Source: Methanolobus sp. (lineage in GTDB: Archaea > Halobacteriota > Methanosarcinia > Methanosarcinales > Methanosarcinaceae). From it: DNA of 46,249 nucleotides. The stretch lies in NCBI GenBank assembly GCA_021767785.1, contig JAASSR010000007.1, positions 1 to 46,249 of the forward strand, in the 5' to 3' direction. The translations under genes were made by a program, and so were the position numbers. The notes beneath the pieces were generated by a model that did no database searches, had not been told where the DNA came from, and was given only the letters and a program-made list of their open reading frames with translations. Positions 6,582 to 16,224 of this stretch are shown piece after piece (position 1 is the stretch's first letter; every line of letters begins with the position of its first letter).

Positions 6582-8759
6582 CTATGCATTATCCTGGAAG
6601 AAATTCATAAGAGAATATTTTACTTTTTCAGGCTCCACATCAATGAACTCATCCCTCTCATCAGGAGGGAATATCTCGAATACTGAGAATTTGCCGAAAT
6701 TATTGGGAGCTTCAGTTGTAAATCTGCCATCAAGAAGTATTCTTGCACCGTAATCATCAGGAGAACGTACAACCCTTCCCATGGCCTGACGTATCTTACG
6801 AATTGTTGGTATCTGGACTGCATATTCCCATCCGGCTCCATAGCCGAACATGTGATCATATGCTGATTCAACCGCATTCATCCTGTCATTGAGAGCCGGA
6901 TAACCCACACCTACTATAATAACTGTTCTACCCCTGCCATCGCGATAGTCTATCCCTTCGCTGAGAGTACCCCATAGATAAGAAACAAGAACGGCTTTCC
7001 CGCCTGACTCACCTATCCTGAAAAAGTCTTCCCTTACCTCCTGGGATGAAACACCTACTTCATCAAGGAAAACAGGCACTTCCACCCGGGATTCCAGCTT
7101 ATTATAGTACCTTTTCGCCTCGAAAGAGCTCTGGAAAAAGATAATAACGGTACCTTTTGTCTGCTCCACTGCATCAAAAAGAACCTCCTCGATCACCTGC
7201 AGAGTTTGAGGATCATCCCTTGTCCTTGAAAACAAAGGAGGGACTGAAACCGAAAGAGTGAGACGTTTTTCCTCCGGGAAGGATGTACCATAAGAGAGTT
7301 CACATGTAGGTCTTCCGATTCCCAGAGTTGATTTTACCATATCAAAGGGACGCAGGGTTGCCGACATCAATACGGCTGAGAAAACCGAATCAAATAGCGG
7401 CTCTGTTACATTTTTGGGAATACATGTGAAAAGTTCCACACGTCCGTATATCTCATTATTGAGATCCCTTCTTACATTCAGAACCGGATAATAATTCAGA
7501 TTATGAGAAAGTACCAGATACGAAGAGAGAAAATCCGCTGCATACCTTATATGGGAGCGCTTCAGAACACCTGTCAGACCTTTTTTGTATTGCTCACGAT
7601 AATTTTCATCCAGCATGGCTCCGAACTCGCTGGCTTCAAGAAGCAACTTCTGTATATCTGCCATTTCCCCAAAACCCGATTCCTTTGCAAACCTGAGGAA
7701 TTTACCCCGGACCATATCGTTGCGTTCGTACGGATCACTTATACGCATATCATACCAGTGCCTTCCGACCCTTTCACGTTCACCGAACTTAAAACGTGAA
7801 TTGTAAATTTCTCTTATGACATTAAGTAATATCTTCAGCAGGTTATGAATTCCGCCATCAGGCATCTGATCAATATTTGCCTCAATCTCAGCTATCGCTT
7901 TTTCCACGGTATGTTCCGTAATAGTAATAGATGAATGAGATCTTGCAGCTGACTCGATATTATGTGCCTCATCAAAGATAGCAATAACATCCTGCGGCTC
8001 TTTTTCAAGCCAGTTGAGCACTGTCATGAATATATCAGAGTTAAGAACATGATGAAAATTACATATTACCAGATCCGCATTCTTAAGTTCGCGTTTCAGT
8101 AACTCATAACCGCACATGCCCTTTTTAAGAGCATATTCATTTACTTCTTCCGGAGTACGCACATCTTCGAAAAGCCATTGCCTGAAAGCCTCACCATCAT
8201 ATCGGAGAACTTCATAAAGCTGGTCACATGATCTTTTCCTGAGTTCTTTTGATTTTTCCTCTGCAACATCCAGTTCCTTGGAAAGAGCATCACGCAGAGC
8301 CACAAGTGCAGGATCCTTTGAACGTTTGTAATTCTCAAAAGCAGATTTCATTTCCTGTTTTTTCAGAATTATCTCTCTTTCAGTTTCCAGAAGATCAAAT
8401 GTATTCTCACGTTTAAGTCTGCACTCCTCGTAATCCGTCTCATTCGGACACATTGCAGACTTACCCTTTAATACCACAGCTTTGAGATCGTTAGTCTGTT
8501 TGATATCACGGGCCTCATTGATGAACTGCACCATCTGCTGGTGAACATTTGTGGCAATAATTACTGTTTTCTGGAATTGTTTTGCAACATTAAGAGAAGG
8601 TGCCAGGGCACTCAGGGTCTTACCGGTACCGCATGCTCCTTCAAAAAGTATTATCTCTTTATTAATGAGAGAAGCATGGATCTTATCCATTGCATCCTGC
8701 TGATTTGGATAACAGGTTTCCTTTGGGAAATATTTCATGTATCCGCTTTTGCCGCTCAT
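6582..8759 (-). CDS. XPD/Rad3-like superfamily 2 DNA helicase
   Basis: A 725-residue ATP-dependent 5'-3' DNA helicase of the Rad3/XPD/DinG group. Walker A is GACGTGKT (about residue 41) and Walker B/DEAH is AIFDEAHNIES (about residue 263). Between them lies an inserted region with four spaced cysteines (SAMCPN, EECRLK, KRSCDQ, GMCGYE), as expected for the [4Fe-4S] cluster domain. Helicase motif III (VLMSATLR) and motif VI (QAMGRVVRSPDDYG) follow. Likely roles are nucleotide excision repair or processing of stalled DNA structures. Its own promoter should lie in the 58-nt gap before the pilin-like gene. No truncation is seen. Confidence 0.93.
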   Translation of the reverse strand: MSGKSGYMKYFPKETCYPNQQDAMDKIHASLINKEIILFEGACGTGKTLSALAPSLNVAKQFQKTVIIATNVHQQMVQFINEARDIKQTNDLKAVVLKGKSAMCPNETDYEECRLKRENTFDLLETEREIILKKQEMKSAFENYKRSKDPALVALRDALSKELDVAEEKSKELRKRSCDQLYEVLRYDGEAFRQWLFEDVRTPEEVNEYALKKGMCGYELLKRELKNADLVICNFHHVLNSDIFMTVLNWLEKEPQDVIAIFDEAHNIESAARSHSSITITEHTVEKAIAEIEANIDQMPDGGIHNLLKILLNVIREIYNSRFKFGERERVGRHWYDMRISDPYERNDMVRGKFLRFAKESGFGEMADIQKLLLEASEFGAMLDENYREQYKKGLTGVLKRSHIRYAADFLSSYLVLSHNLNYYPVLNVRRDLNNEIYGRVELFTCIPKNVTEPLFDSVFSAVLMSATLRPFDMVKSTLGIGRPTCELSYGTSFPEEKRLTLSVSVPPLFSRTRDDPQTLQVIEEVLFDAVEQTKGTVIIFFQSSFEAKRYYNKLESRVEVPVFLDEVGVSSQEVREDFFRIGESGGKAVLVSYLWGTLSEGIDYRDGRGRTVIIVGVGYPALNDRMNAVESAYDHMFGYGAGWEYAVQIPTIRKIRQAMGRVVRSPDDYGARILLDGRFTTEAPNNFGKFSVFEIFPPDERDEFIDVEPEKVKYSLMNFFQDNA

Positions 8760-8817
8760 CGCACTACCTATGACCTCACATTACTTAAACGGTTTTGATA
8801 ACCTGATTTTGTGATTT

Positions 8818-9435
8818 TCATTCCGCCTGCATGACAATACATTCACTTTCTGAAATTATAGTATCACTTTCTACATCAAATACTTTGATAGTAATTGTAC
8901 TATCTCTTTTCAGGCCATAATTGTTGGATGTACCAGTGATACCATCAATACCCACAGATACTGAAGAACATACACTGCCATTTATACTATCCTCTCCGTT
9001 CAAAACTATTTTTTCACCTGCCGACCAGATACCGTCAGACAGAGCAGGATTCCTTGAAGCAAACTGAGTGATTTTACCATCAAACATCAGGTTATTGTAG
9101 CTGATCAAAATGTCTCCATAGTGTCGCGTACCACATGGTACAACTCCTGCATAGGCACTTCCTTCACCTGATATGACTATTTTTGTGGAGTCTGTCATCA
9201 AAGGGTCTCCACTTCTATGTATAAGATAAATATAGTTCTCATCATACCTGACAGCGTTCGGTACACCACCTTCCACACATTCCACTTCAACAGAAGCCAT
9301 AGGAGACTTCTGCAAAGATGAAAATCCATCTCCTCCGTATACCGCTGAAACGGTGATGCCTGCCAGTAGAATGGTTAGCATTAGCATCAATAAAATACCT
9401 ATTACCGGAGACATACCTTCCTGGTTATATTTCAT
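8818..9435 (-). CDS. type IV pilin-like secreted protein
   Basis: About 205 residues. The N terminus is a class III (prepilin) signal: a short polar leader (MKYNQEG), then MSPVIGILLMLMLTILLAG. The archaeal prepilin peptidase would cut after the Gly, exposing the hydrophobic helix. The rest is a beta-rich extracellular domain with a few cysteines (VECVEG, VPCGTRH, GSVCSS, ESECIV) that could form disulfides. I chose ATG 9435; a TTG at 9441 is less likely. Archaeal pilins of this DUF1628-like type act in adhesion. The gene stands alone, upstream of the helicase gene on the same strand. Confidence 0.8.
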   Translation of the reverse strand: MKYNQEGMSPVIGILLMLMLTILLAGITVSAVYGGDGFSSLQKSPMASVEVECVEGGVPNAVRYDENYIYLIHRSGDPLMTDSTKIVISGEGSAYAGVVPCGTRHYGDILISYNNLMFDGKITQFASRNPALSDGIWSAGEKIVLNGEDSINGSVCSSVSVGIDGITGTSNNYGLKRDSTITIKVFDVESDTIISESECIVMQAE

Positions 9436-9484
9436 ATTCAAAACTTATTTTACCTCAGCCTCAATTTTAAAAACAACTATATAA

Positions 9485-9505
9485 ATTAATCTTAATAAGA
9501 TTAAT
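9485..9505. promoter_or_regulatory. perfect 21-bp inverted repeat upstream of the pilin gene
   Basis: ATTAATCTTA, a single A, then TAAGATTAAT: ten perfect base pairs around one base. It abuts the minus-strand TATA box of the pilin gene (about 9478-9486), about 50 nt before its start. Position suggests a repressor or activator site. The rest of 9442-9728 is AT-rich. Plus-strand TATA-like DNA at about 9659-9670 and an AAGGAG ribosome site at 9712-9717 serve the ferredoxin gene. Confidence 0.5.
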
Positions 9506-9728
9506 ATATCCACTATAGGTATAAAAAAAATCAAATTGGAAACGAAATAACTAAACAAACATCGGACTATCAAAGCATTAAATGTATATATTTTCCCGCA
9601 TTAAGTGGACAACGATAACTTTTTATCTCACTTCTGTTATGATAGAATGTAGACTTCTACTAATATATCGTAGATAAATATACAATGGCAATGGCCCTTG
9701 TATACAACTTTAAGGAGCGTAAAACAAA

Positions 9729-9905
9729 ATGGTAGCAATTATTACTGTCGATGAATGTGTTGGTTGCGGAACATGTGTAGATGAATGCCCTGCAGAGGCA
9801 ATTGAACTTAATGGTGACAACATTGCAATCGTAGATGCGGACGAATGTCTGGACTGCGCTGCATGTGTCGACGTGTGTCCGACAGACGCAATTACAATGG
9901 AATAA
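9729..9905 (+). CDS. 2[4Fe-4S] ferredoxin
   Basis: A 58-residue ferredoxin. It has two complete clusters of the CxxCxxCxxxCP type ([12 protein letters not shown] and [12 protein letters not shown]) in pseudo-twofold symmetry and nothing else, so it is a minimal clostridial-type low-potential electron carrier. An AAGGAG ribosome site lies 11 nt before the ATG. It stands 60 nt upstream of asd on the same strand and may share a transcript. The redox partner cannot be named from sequence. In methanogens such ferredoxins serve CO dehydrogenase, heterodisulfide reductase and biosynthetic reductions. Confidence 0.95.
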   Translation: MVAIITVDECVGCGTCVDECPAEAIELNGDNIAIVDADECLDCAACVDVCPTDAITME

Positions 9906-9965
9906 GAGAAGCTCTTTATTCCATATTCTTTACTTTTCGGTTCTTTTTTATTCCAGAGGGAAATT

Positions 9966-10997
9966 ATGTCAGAGCTTATCAAAGCAGGTATTTTGGGGGC
10001 AACCGGTGCTGTTGGCCAGAGATTCATAGAGGCACTTGAAAATCATCCATGGTTTGAGATCACATCACTTGCAGCATCTGAAAGAAGTGCCGGTAAGAAA
10101 TATGAAAAAGCTGCCAACTGGAGACTTGAAAGTAGACTTCCGGACTCTGTAAAGGATATGGAAGTTGTTCCTGTGGACCCAAAAAAGGTTGAAGCAGATG
10201 TAGTATTCTCGGCACTCCCTTCCGGATTCGCAATGACAGTTGAAGCTGACTTTGCAAAAGAAGGATTTGCTGTGGCAAGTAATGCATCCGCATACAGGAT
10301 GGAAAAAGATGTACCACTTGTGATTCCTGAAGTAAACTCAGATCATCTCGGACTTATAGATGTACAGCAGGATAATCGTGGATGGGACGGCTATATTGTC
10401 ACAAACCCTAACTGTTCAACCATTGTAATGGTCCCTACACTTAAACCACTCATGCAGTTTGGACTTGAATCTGTAACTGTGGCAACTATGCAGGCAATAT
10501 CCGGCGCAGGATATAATGGAATAGCCTCAATGGCAATACTTGATAACGTAGTCCCTTATATCGGCGGGGAAGAAGAGAAAGTTGAAACCGAACCATTGAA
10601 ACTTCTCGGAGAGTTTGATGGCACAGAAATTATTGATGCGGACATTGATATCAGTGCTTCATGTAACAGAGTTCCTGTGATGGACGGACACACAGAGAAC
10701 ATATGGGCAAAGATGAGCCAGGATCCAACTCCTGAACAGGTCAAAGAAGCATTCCTTAATTTCAACCCGGGGCTCGGGGATCTGCCTACAGAACCTGATC
10801 CTGTGATCACTGTAAGGAATGAGCCGGACAGACCACAACCACGTCTTGACAGGAATATGGGTAAAGGAATGGGAATATCAGTAGGACGTATAAGAGAAGG
10901 TATCCGTTACACTGCAATGGGCCACAACACAGTTCGTGGAGCTGCAGGTGCCAGTGTTCTCAATGCAGAATTACTCCATAAGATAGGAAAACTCTGA
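9966..10997 (+). CDS. asd: aspartate-semialdehyde dehydrogenase
   Basis: 343 residues. Makes L-aspartate 4-semialdehyde from aspartyl phosphate with NADPH, feeding lysine, threonine, methionine and, in methanogens, aromatic amino acid precursors. The N-terminal dinucleotide fold is [15 protein letters not shown]; the catalytic cysteine is in [11 protein letters not shown]; the substrate loop and catalytic His follow ([16 protein letters not shown]). This is the archaeal/fungal-type ASADH, not the enterobacterial form. The ribosome site GAGGG lies 5 nt before the ATG. The small ferredoxin gene is immediately upstream. Confidence 0.96.
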   Translation: MSELIKAGILGATGAVGQRFIEALENHPWFEITSLAASERSAGKKYEKAANWRLESRLPDSVKDMEVVPVDPKKVEADVVFSALPSGFAMTVEADFAKEGFAVASNASAYRMEKDVPLVIPEVNSDHLGLIDVQQDNRGWDGYIVTNPNCSTIVMVPTLKPLMQFGLESVTVATMQAISGAGYNGIASMAILDNVVPYIGGEEEKVETEPLKLLGEFDGTEIIDADIDISASCNRVPVMDGHTENIWAKMSQDPTPEQVKEAFLNFNPGLGDLPTEPDPVITVRNEPDRPQPRLDRNMGKGMGISVGRIREGIRYTAMGHNTVRGAAGASVLNAELLHKIGKL

Positions 10998-11034
10998 AAT
11001 CATACTCAAAACAAGTATTATTTAGGTGATACAT

Positions 11035-11778
11035 ATGCAAAAAGGCAGTGCAAATAAGATAGGGACTATATTTATGGCAATACTATTGCTCAGCTGTACT
11101 GCCACCCATGCATATGCATCGATGTTCGAACTTGAAAAAGTGCCAATTTCCAAAATAAATGAAGATCCGACTGTTTATGACAGTACCATGGCCTATAGAA
11201 AGATAAGTGTCATAGGCAATATTACAGAAATGAACAAACAATCCGTAATCCTCAGTGATGGTCCGGATTCATTGAATGTCGATACAACTAAAATGGAGCT
11301 TTTTGAAGGATTCAATGTGAGTGACCGGGCTCTAATAACCGGTGAATACAGATATGACCCCATAGAAGAGAGTATTTTAATACCCACCTATGTCATTCAT
11401 CATCCTTCTGAAGACATGGGACTTGTAAACATAAGTAATATTGTTACAGATACGGCGAGCTATAATGGAAAATATATTACAGTAACAGGAAATCTGAGTA
11501 GTCTTGTTACGAACATGGGTAGATATACTGCCACCATAGAAGATGAACATAACAATGTTTTGAAGGTGTTCTATTATGGTTCCACAGAACTTGAAACAGG
11601 AGATCAGGTCAAAGTAACAGGACTTTATAATGGAAGAATTCTGCATAGTGAAAATATGAGACTGGATAGGTCTCCATTATCTGTATCAACACTCGTTCCG
11701 GGATTTTCATCCATAATAGGAATTATAGCTATTTTATCTATAGCGTTACTTTTAAAATCAAAACAGCTTAACGACTAG
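11035..11778 (+). CDS. exported OB-fold-like protein with C-terminal membrane anchor
   Basis: About 247 residues. It has an N-terminal signal peptide (IGTIFMAILLLSCTATHAYA), two tandem beta-rich OB-like modules (about 45-115 and 125-205; second one GKYITVTGNLSS ... LETGDQVKVTGLYNGRIL), and a C-terminal membrane helix (IIGIIAILSIALLLK) followed by Lys-containing residues. This orientation places the OB modules outside the cell. I prefer ATG 11035 with an AGGTGAT ribosome site; a GTG at 11026 would add three residues. Similar proteins in methanogens are annotated only as OB-fold or predicted nucleic-acid-binding. I do not assign a function. It precedes pyrH by 8 nt. Confidence 0.75.
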   Translation: MQKGSANKIGTIFMAILLLSCTATHAYASMFELEKVPISKINEDPTVYDSTMAYRKISVIGNITEMNKQSVILSDGPDSLNVDTTKMELFEGFNVSDRALITGEYRYDPIEESILIPTYVIHHPSEDMGLVNISNIVTDTASYNGKYITVTGNLSSLVTNMGRYTATIEDEHNNVLKVFYYGSTELETGDQVKVTGLYNGRILHSENMRLDRSPLSVSTLVPGFSSIIGIIAILSIALLLKSKQLND

Positions 11779-11786
11779 AGATCATT

Positions 11787-12491
11787 ATGTTAATCGTATT
11801 ATCAGTCGGTGGATCCATACTGGCAAAAGAACTTAAACCGGATAGCTTTCAGGGATATGCTGATGTACTGAAAGAACTCTCAAAAGAACATGATATAATA
11901 GTCGTCACAGGAGGCGGAGTTGCAGCAAGGGATTACATCAATGTTGCCCGCAGTACAGGAGCAAACGAGGTGGATTGCGACTTCATAGGCATAGATATAA
12001 CCCGCCTCAATGCAAAGCTTCTCATATCAGCACTTGGAGATGCAGCCTACCACGAACCTCCAAAAGATTACAAAGAAGCACAGAGTGTCCTTTCATCAGG
12101 CAAGATAATCATAATGGGAGGAGTCATCCCGGGTCAGACCACAGATGCGGTTGCAGCCATCCTCACAGAGTACCTTGGAGCTGATCTGCTTGTAATATCC
12201 ACAGCTGTTGACGGAGTTTATTCTGCGGATCCGCGTAAGGATCCGAAGGCTGTCAAATATGAAACAATGACAGCAAAGCAACTGGTCGATACAGTAATGA
12301 AAAATGAAATGAAAGCAGGATCAAAATCACCCGTGGATCCCCTTGCAGCAAAGATTATTGAACGTTGCAATATTGAAACCATAGTAATGGAAGGCAGTGA
12401 TCCACAGAATGTTCTCAAGGTCATTATGCAGGAAAAAAAGAATGATCAGAAAAGGAAGAGTGTGGATCTGGGAACACGTATAGTGAACTAG
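11787..12491 (+). CDS. pyrH: UMP kinase (archaeal type)
   Basis: A 234-residue amino acid kinase-family enzyme that phosphorylates UMP to UDP with ATP. Visible motifs: VLSVGGSILAK (phosphate loop), IIVVTGGGVAARDYI, IMGGVIPGQTTDAVAAILTEY and VDGVYSADPRKDP. Length and sequence match the archaeal subgroup, which differs from bacterial PyrH in regulation. It follows the OB-fold protein gene by 8 nt and converges on the coiled-coil gene at 12554. Confidence 0.94.
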   Translation: MLIVLSVGGSILAKELKPDSFQGYADVLKELSKEHDIIVVTGGGVAARDYINVARSTGANEVDCDFIGIDITRLNAKLLISALGDAAYHEPPKDYKEAQSVLSSGKIIIMGGVIPGQTTDAVAAILTEYLGADLLVISTAVDGVYSADPRKDPKAVKYETMTAKQLVDTVMKNEMKAGSKSPVDPLAAKIIERCNIETIVMEGSDPQNVLKVIMQEKKNDQKRKSVDLGTRIVN

Positions 12492-12553
12492 TTCCTGTCC
12501 TTATTTGAAATAAATTTTATTATATGTGATCAGTGGCTTGTTAATTAGGAGAC

Positions 12554-12853
12554 TTAATTGTAGGCCACAAGATATTCATCAGGTTCTTTTTTTGAAGAAG
12601 CTGTCTCTTTAAGCTTATCACTGGACTTCTTGAGAGCTTCAATTGTTTTCTCGAACTTTTCCATTTTCTCTTTTGCCTTTCGAACCTTTTCGTTTTCAAC
12701 TTCCAGTCTTTCCATCAGAACCTGACGTTGCTCTTCTGGTATGTCTGCATTATTGATCTGTTTTTGATAATTTAAAGAGAGTTTTACGTATTTACGAAAC
12801 ATCTCATTCATAATATCAAGGTCATTTTCCAGTTCTTCAATTGATTTTGCCAT
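12554..12853 (-). CDS. small coiled-coil protein of unknown function
   Basis: About 99 residues, almost entirely charged helix with heptad-like spacing (LENDLDIMNEMFRKYVKL ... EKVRKAKEKMEKFEKTIEAL), rich in Lys and Glu, with no membrane segment. It would form a soluble coiled coil. The start is ambiguous: ATG 12853 is 13 nt after AAAGGAG, whereas GTG 12865 nearly touches it. I recognise no family. A perfect 14-bp palindrome lies just upstream (12872-12885). Confidence 0.7.
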   Translation of the reverse strand: MAKSIEELENDLDIMNEMFRKYVKLSLNYQKQINNADIPEEQRQVLMERLEVENEKVRKAKEKMEKFEKTIEALKKSSDKLKETASSKKEPDEYLVAYN

Positions 12854-12871
12854 GAGAGTATTCACACTCCT

Positions 12872-12885
12872 TTAAGTTAACTTAA
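12872..12885. promoter_or_regulatory. 14-bp perfect palindrome upstream of the coiled-coil gene
   Basis: TTAAGTTAACTTAA is self-complementary and lies just upstream of the AAAGGAG ribosome site of the coiled-coil gene. It may be an operator, but short AT-rich palindromes also arise by chance. The rest of 12886-13106 shows no gene. Confidence 0.3.
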
Positions 12886-13106
12886 GGTTAAAGGTCCGTT
12901 GTTCTTATTTTAACTCTACAGGCCCGCTACACCACAAGTTCCACTTAGAACTGTTTGGACAAAGCTATAAAAGTATATCCATCCTATAGAATATAATTAC
13001 CATTATTATTATGATATAAACCGGAAAGAAAAATAAAGAGCAAATAGTCCAGATAATAGAAAAGAAGTAAAATAAGACGCATCCATATTGGATGCATTTG
13101 AGATTC

Positions 13107-14234
13107 TTACTTTCCAAGGATTATTCTTGCGATATCGTCACCAACATCGGAAGTACCTGCAGAGCCACCCATATCATAGGTTTGGACCTTTGCTTCGCTT
13201 ATGTTGGTCTCGATGGCAGAAACAATAGCCTCCGATGCTTCCTTTTCACCGAGCTGCTCTATCATCATTGCTCCCGCCCATATAGTAGCGATAGGATTTA
13301 CCTTATTCTGCCCTTTATACTTCGGTGCTGAACCGTGGATCGGTTCGAACATACTGGTACCCTCAGGATTGATATTTCCTCCGGGTGCAAGTCCCAGCCC
13401 TCCCTGAACCATTGCTCCGAGGTCAGTTATAATGTCACCGAACATGTTCGGGGTTACAACAACATCGAACCATTCAGGATTCTTGACAAACCACATGGTT
13501 ATAGCATCAACAAAGTTGAAATCGGTGGTCACATCAGGATGTTTGTCTGCGACATTCTCGAACTCTTCTCTCCAGAAACCGTATATATCTGAGAGTACAT
13601 TTGCCTTGTCAACTGATGAAACATGTTTTTTCCTGCTTTCTGCAAGGTCGAATGCATAATTGATAACCCTCTGTGTACCTTCTTTTGAGATCATACCTAT
13701 CTGGTAACCAATTTCCTCACTATCTGTTTCGATGTCAAGTCCAAACTTTGCAGAGTAAAGTGCTCTTGACACTTCAAGAAGATCCTTGCTCTCACCTTTC
13801 TTTGCACGTCCTCCGATGCCGATGTAGAAGTCCTCGGTGTTCTCCCTTACAACTGTAAAGTCAATATCTGCAGGGGTCTTGTCCTTTATGGGTGTCCAGA
13901 CACCTTCAAGGAGCTTGATCGGACGAAGGTTCACATACTGGTCGAAGTAGAACCTTGCAGCAAGCAGCACACCCTTTTCAAGTACACCAGGTGCGACCCT
14001 TGGATCACCGATAGAACCAAGATATATCCCTTTATAACCAGAGAGCTCTTTCAGAGAGTCTTCAGATATCAGCTCCCCTGTTTCAAGATAATGGTCTGCT
14101 CCGTGTGGATACTCTATCCACTCAACATCGAATCCGAACTTTTCACCTGCAGCATCAATTACCTTACGGCCTTCAGCAATGATCTCAGGTCCTATACCGT
14201 CTCCTGGAATTACAGGTATTTTATACTGTGTCAT
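13107..14234 (-). CDS. leuB: 3-isopropylmalate dehydrogenase family protein
   Basis: A 375-residue beta-decarboxylating dehydrogenase. Family motifs: [13 protein letters not shown] at the N terminus, [16 protein letters not shown] substrate loop, [12 protein letters not shown], and the metal-binding [18 protein letters not shown]; the nucleotide region is [15 protein letters not shown]. It oxidises and decarboxylates 3-isopropylmalate in leucine synthesis. Methanogens also carry a close paralogue (AksF) for homoisocitrate in coenzyme B synthesis, and sequence alone does not fully separate the two. The adjacent leuD favours LeuB. It lies 46 nt downstream of leuD in one transcription unit. Confidence 0.88.
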   Translation of the reverse strand: MTQYKIPVIPGDGIGPEIIAEGRKVIDAAGEKFGFDVEWIEYPHGADHYLETGELISEDSLKELSGYKGIYLGSIGDPRVAPGVLEKGVLLAARFYFDQYVNLRPIKLLEGVWTPIKDKTPADIDFTVVRENTEDFYIGIGGRAKKGESKDLLEVSRALYSAKFGLDIETDSEEIGYQIGMISKEGTQRVINYAFDLAESRKKHVSSVDKANVLSDIYGFWREEFENVADKHPDVTTDFNFVDAITMWFVKNPEWFDVVVTPNMFGDIITDLGAMVQGGLGLAPGGNINPEGTSMFEPIHGSAPKYKGQNKVNPIATIWAGAMMIEQLGEKEASEAIVSAIETNISEAKVQTYDMGGSAGTSDVGDDIARIILGK

Positions 14235-14280
14235 GATTGCTCCTAAAATATGGTCTTAATTCAATAATTTTAAATCGCTA

Positions 14281-14760
14281 TCAGATGATCTGCCTTGTGT
14301 ATTCTATAAGTCCGCCTGCATCCATGATACCTCTTACGAACTCAGGGAGAGGTGTCGCCTGGTACTGCTCATCCTTTGTGATGTTCTTAATGACACCTGT
14401 TGCAAAATCTACCTCTAATCGATCACCATCATCTATTCTGTCTGTATCAGGACATTCGAGAAGTGCAACACCAATATTTATCGAGTTCCTGAAAAAAATG
14501 CGTGCGAATGATTTTGCGATAACACAACTGATCTTTGTTCCCTTAAGTGCTATCGGAGCATGTTCCCTTGAAGAACCGCATCCGAAATTGTTTCCGGCGA
14601 CTATGATGTCACCTTCTTTTACCTCTTTAGGGAATTCAGGCCTTACACCCTCAAAAGCATGCTCTGCAAGTTCTCCAGGGGTATTCATGATCAAATATCT
14701 CCCCGGAATTACAGCATCCGTATCAATGTCATCTCCGAATTTCCAGACTCTTCCGCTCAT
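14281..14760 (-). CDS. leuD: 3-isopropylmalate dehydratase small subunit
   Basis: A 159-residue swivelling-domain subunit of the aconitase family. It pairs with a large Fe-S subunit (not in this window) to isomerise 2- to 3-isopropylmalate. Motifs: WKFGDDIDTDAVIPGRYL, the AGNNFGCGSSREHAPIALKG anion-binding loop, and ARIFFRNSINIG. The specificity loop reads YLIM; methanogen homoaconitases carry YLRT at this point as I recall, so isopropylmalate is the likelier substrate. First gene of leuD-leuB; its promoter is in the 186-nt region shared with the divergent Lrp-family gene. Confidence 0.9.
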   Translation of the reverse strand: MSGRVWKFGDDIDTDAVIPGRYLIMNTPGELAEHAFEGVRPEFPKEVKEGDIIVAGNNFGCGSSREHAPIALKGTKISCVIAKSFARIFFRNSINIGVALLECPDTDRIDDGDRLEVDFATGVIKNITKDEQYQATPLPEFVRGIMDAGGLIEYTRQII

Positions 14761-14946
14761 ATTTCCACCTGATTAATGTTAATTTGTAAGTATCATTACT
14801 AAAATGAAGCTATAACTTAGATATCATCATACTAAATAATACTACTGCCAAACAAGAATGTCTTTAAAATGATTGCAGCGTGATCATAAATAGAACAACA
14901 TTAACTAAGAGAAACAATTAATAAGTACAAATCCAAATTTAAACAA

Positions 14947-15390
14947 ATGGTCAGCAAAAAAGATGAACTCATAATATCAATACTGCAGGACAGAGCCCGA
15001 ACACCAATATCAGAGATTGCAAAGAAAATAGGTCTCAGCGAGAATGGAGTAAGATACAGAATAGAAAAGCTAGAGAAACAGGGATATATCAAAAATTATA
15101 CTGTATTGCTGGATCCGAAAAAATTCGGGAAAAGTACCTTTGCCATATTCAATCTGGAGATGGAACCAAAAAGAACAAAAGATAGTATTGAAAAGCTTAT
15201 GCAAATAGATGAGTTTATAAAAATATACCAGACAACAGGTCAATACTCAATAAAAGCTTTAGGCCTTTTTAAAGATGAAGAAGAACTGACCACTTTCATA
15301 AACAACCATCTTCTATATGAGATCCCCATCAGAAATTACAGCGTCGAGATAATAACGAAGAGCATTAAGGACAGCATCTACCATATATGA
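14947..15390 (+). CDS. Lrp/AsnC-family transcriptional regulator
   Basis: 147 residues. An N-terminal winged HTH (residues 5-50: LIISILQDRARTPISEIAKK then SENGVRYRIEKLEKQGYI) is joined to a RAM/AsnC ligand-binding domain (about 60-140: IFNLEMEPKRT, YQTTGQYSIKALGLF). Members bind amino acids and form octamers on DNA. It is divergent from leuD-leuB and convergent with ablB, with stop codons back to back at 15390/15391. Leucine or lysine response is a reasonable guess from position only. A TATA-like AATTAATAAG about 26 bp before the ATG suggests a leaderless mRNA. Confidence 0.9.
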   Translation: MVSKKDELIISILQDRARTPISEIAKKIGLSENGVRYRIEKLEKQGYIKNYTVLLDPKKFGKSTFAIFNLEMEPKRTKDSIEKLMQIDEFIKIYQTTGQYSIKALGLFKDEEELTTFINNHLLYEIPIRNYSVEIITKSIKDSIYHI

Positions 15391-16224
15391 TCAAAGTTTT
15401 TTATACCAGATGTTCATACTCTCGATATTCCCTGAAATATTAGTGTTGTTTACAAGGGTTCCGGCATACAGATAAGTATTACGTGAGAAAACCGTATTCA
15501 TACCATATGATCTTGATCTTGCAATTGTATATGCTGTCACGACTCCCCTGGAACGCATTTCCTCTTCCATTTTTATCAGCAGGTAATAAGAATAACCTCT
15601 CCCCCGAAGCTCAGGTAACGTTGCAAAATCAGTCATCTCAACGTTACTGTTTTCAACATCCATCTCACAGGATGCAAGCGCCACCAGTTCCCCTTTTTTC
15701 CTTATGCCGAAATAAACCACATTCTCAAGCATTGTCTCCAGCAAATAAGAAGCATTTTGTATAGGAAAAGGATAGCTTGGAAAGACCTTGCTATAAAGGT
15801 CTGCCATTTCATTTACGTCTTTTTCGGTACAATGAACAAACTCCTCATCCTCTGAAAGAATTACATCCTTAGGGGCATTGAATTTAGCGAGTGCTGACTT
15901 CAGAACTGAAGCCTTTTCCTTAGGAGTCTGCTCCTGAATACGTTCCTCTGAAAGAAATTTGCCCATAAAGCTGGCATCTTCCACCCCATTGTAAAAACCA
16001 GGCACATTAGCTTCTTCAACGTGCCCTCTTTTAAGGAATTCTTGTTTTGCTGATAACGGTATCTTGGAAAATATCTTCGAATAATTGTTTTCCCTGGCTA
16101 TATCTTCAACAGCTTCGGGAACATCATCAATATCATGAGGTGCAAGTTTCATAAGATAAACACGGTCATTGAAGGGACCATGCTGCAGCACAGAGTCACC
16201 GATCTTTACTATCTTATCACTCAA
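15391..16224 (-). CDS. ablB: beta-lysine N-acetyltransferase
   Basis: A 277-residue GNAT-family enzyme that acetylates beta-lysine to N-epsilon-acetyl-beta-lysine, a compatible solute of methanogens. The GNAT core is in the C-terminal half: acetyl-CoA loop [16 protein letters not shown], then [20 protein letters not shown]. The long N-terminal extension is typical of AblB. Its start overlaps the end of ablA by 8 nt, so the pair is translationally coupled. Accumulation of this solute is tied to salt stress, supporting a marine or saline habitat. Confidence 0.94.
   Translation of the reverse strand: MSDKIVKIGDSVLQHGPFNDRVYLMKLAPHDIDDVPEAVEDIARENNYSKIFSKIPLSAKQEFLKRGHVEEANVPGFYNGVEDASFMGKFLSEERIQEQTPKEKASVLKSALAKFNAPKDVILSEDEEFVHCTEKDVNEMADLYSKVFPSYPFPIQNASYLLETMLENVVYFGIRKKGELVALASCEMDVENSNVEMTDFATLPELRGRGYSYYLLIKMEEEMRSRGVVTAYTIARSRSYGMNTVFSRNTYLYAGTLVNNTNISGNIESMNIWYKKL

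Noticed and set aside
9710-10027. Minus-strand frame of 105 codons overlapping the ferredoxin and asd start.
   Set aside because: Antisense to a textbook 2[4Fe-4S] ferredoxin with two cysteine motifs; the reverse frame shows no family features.
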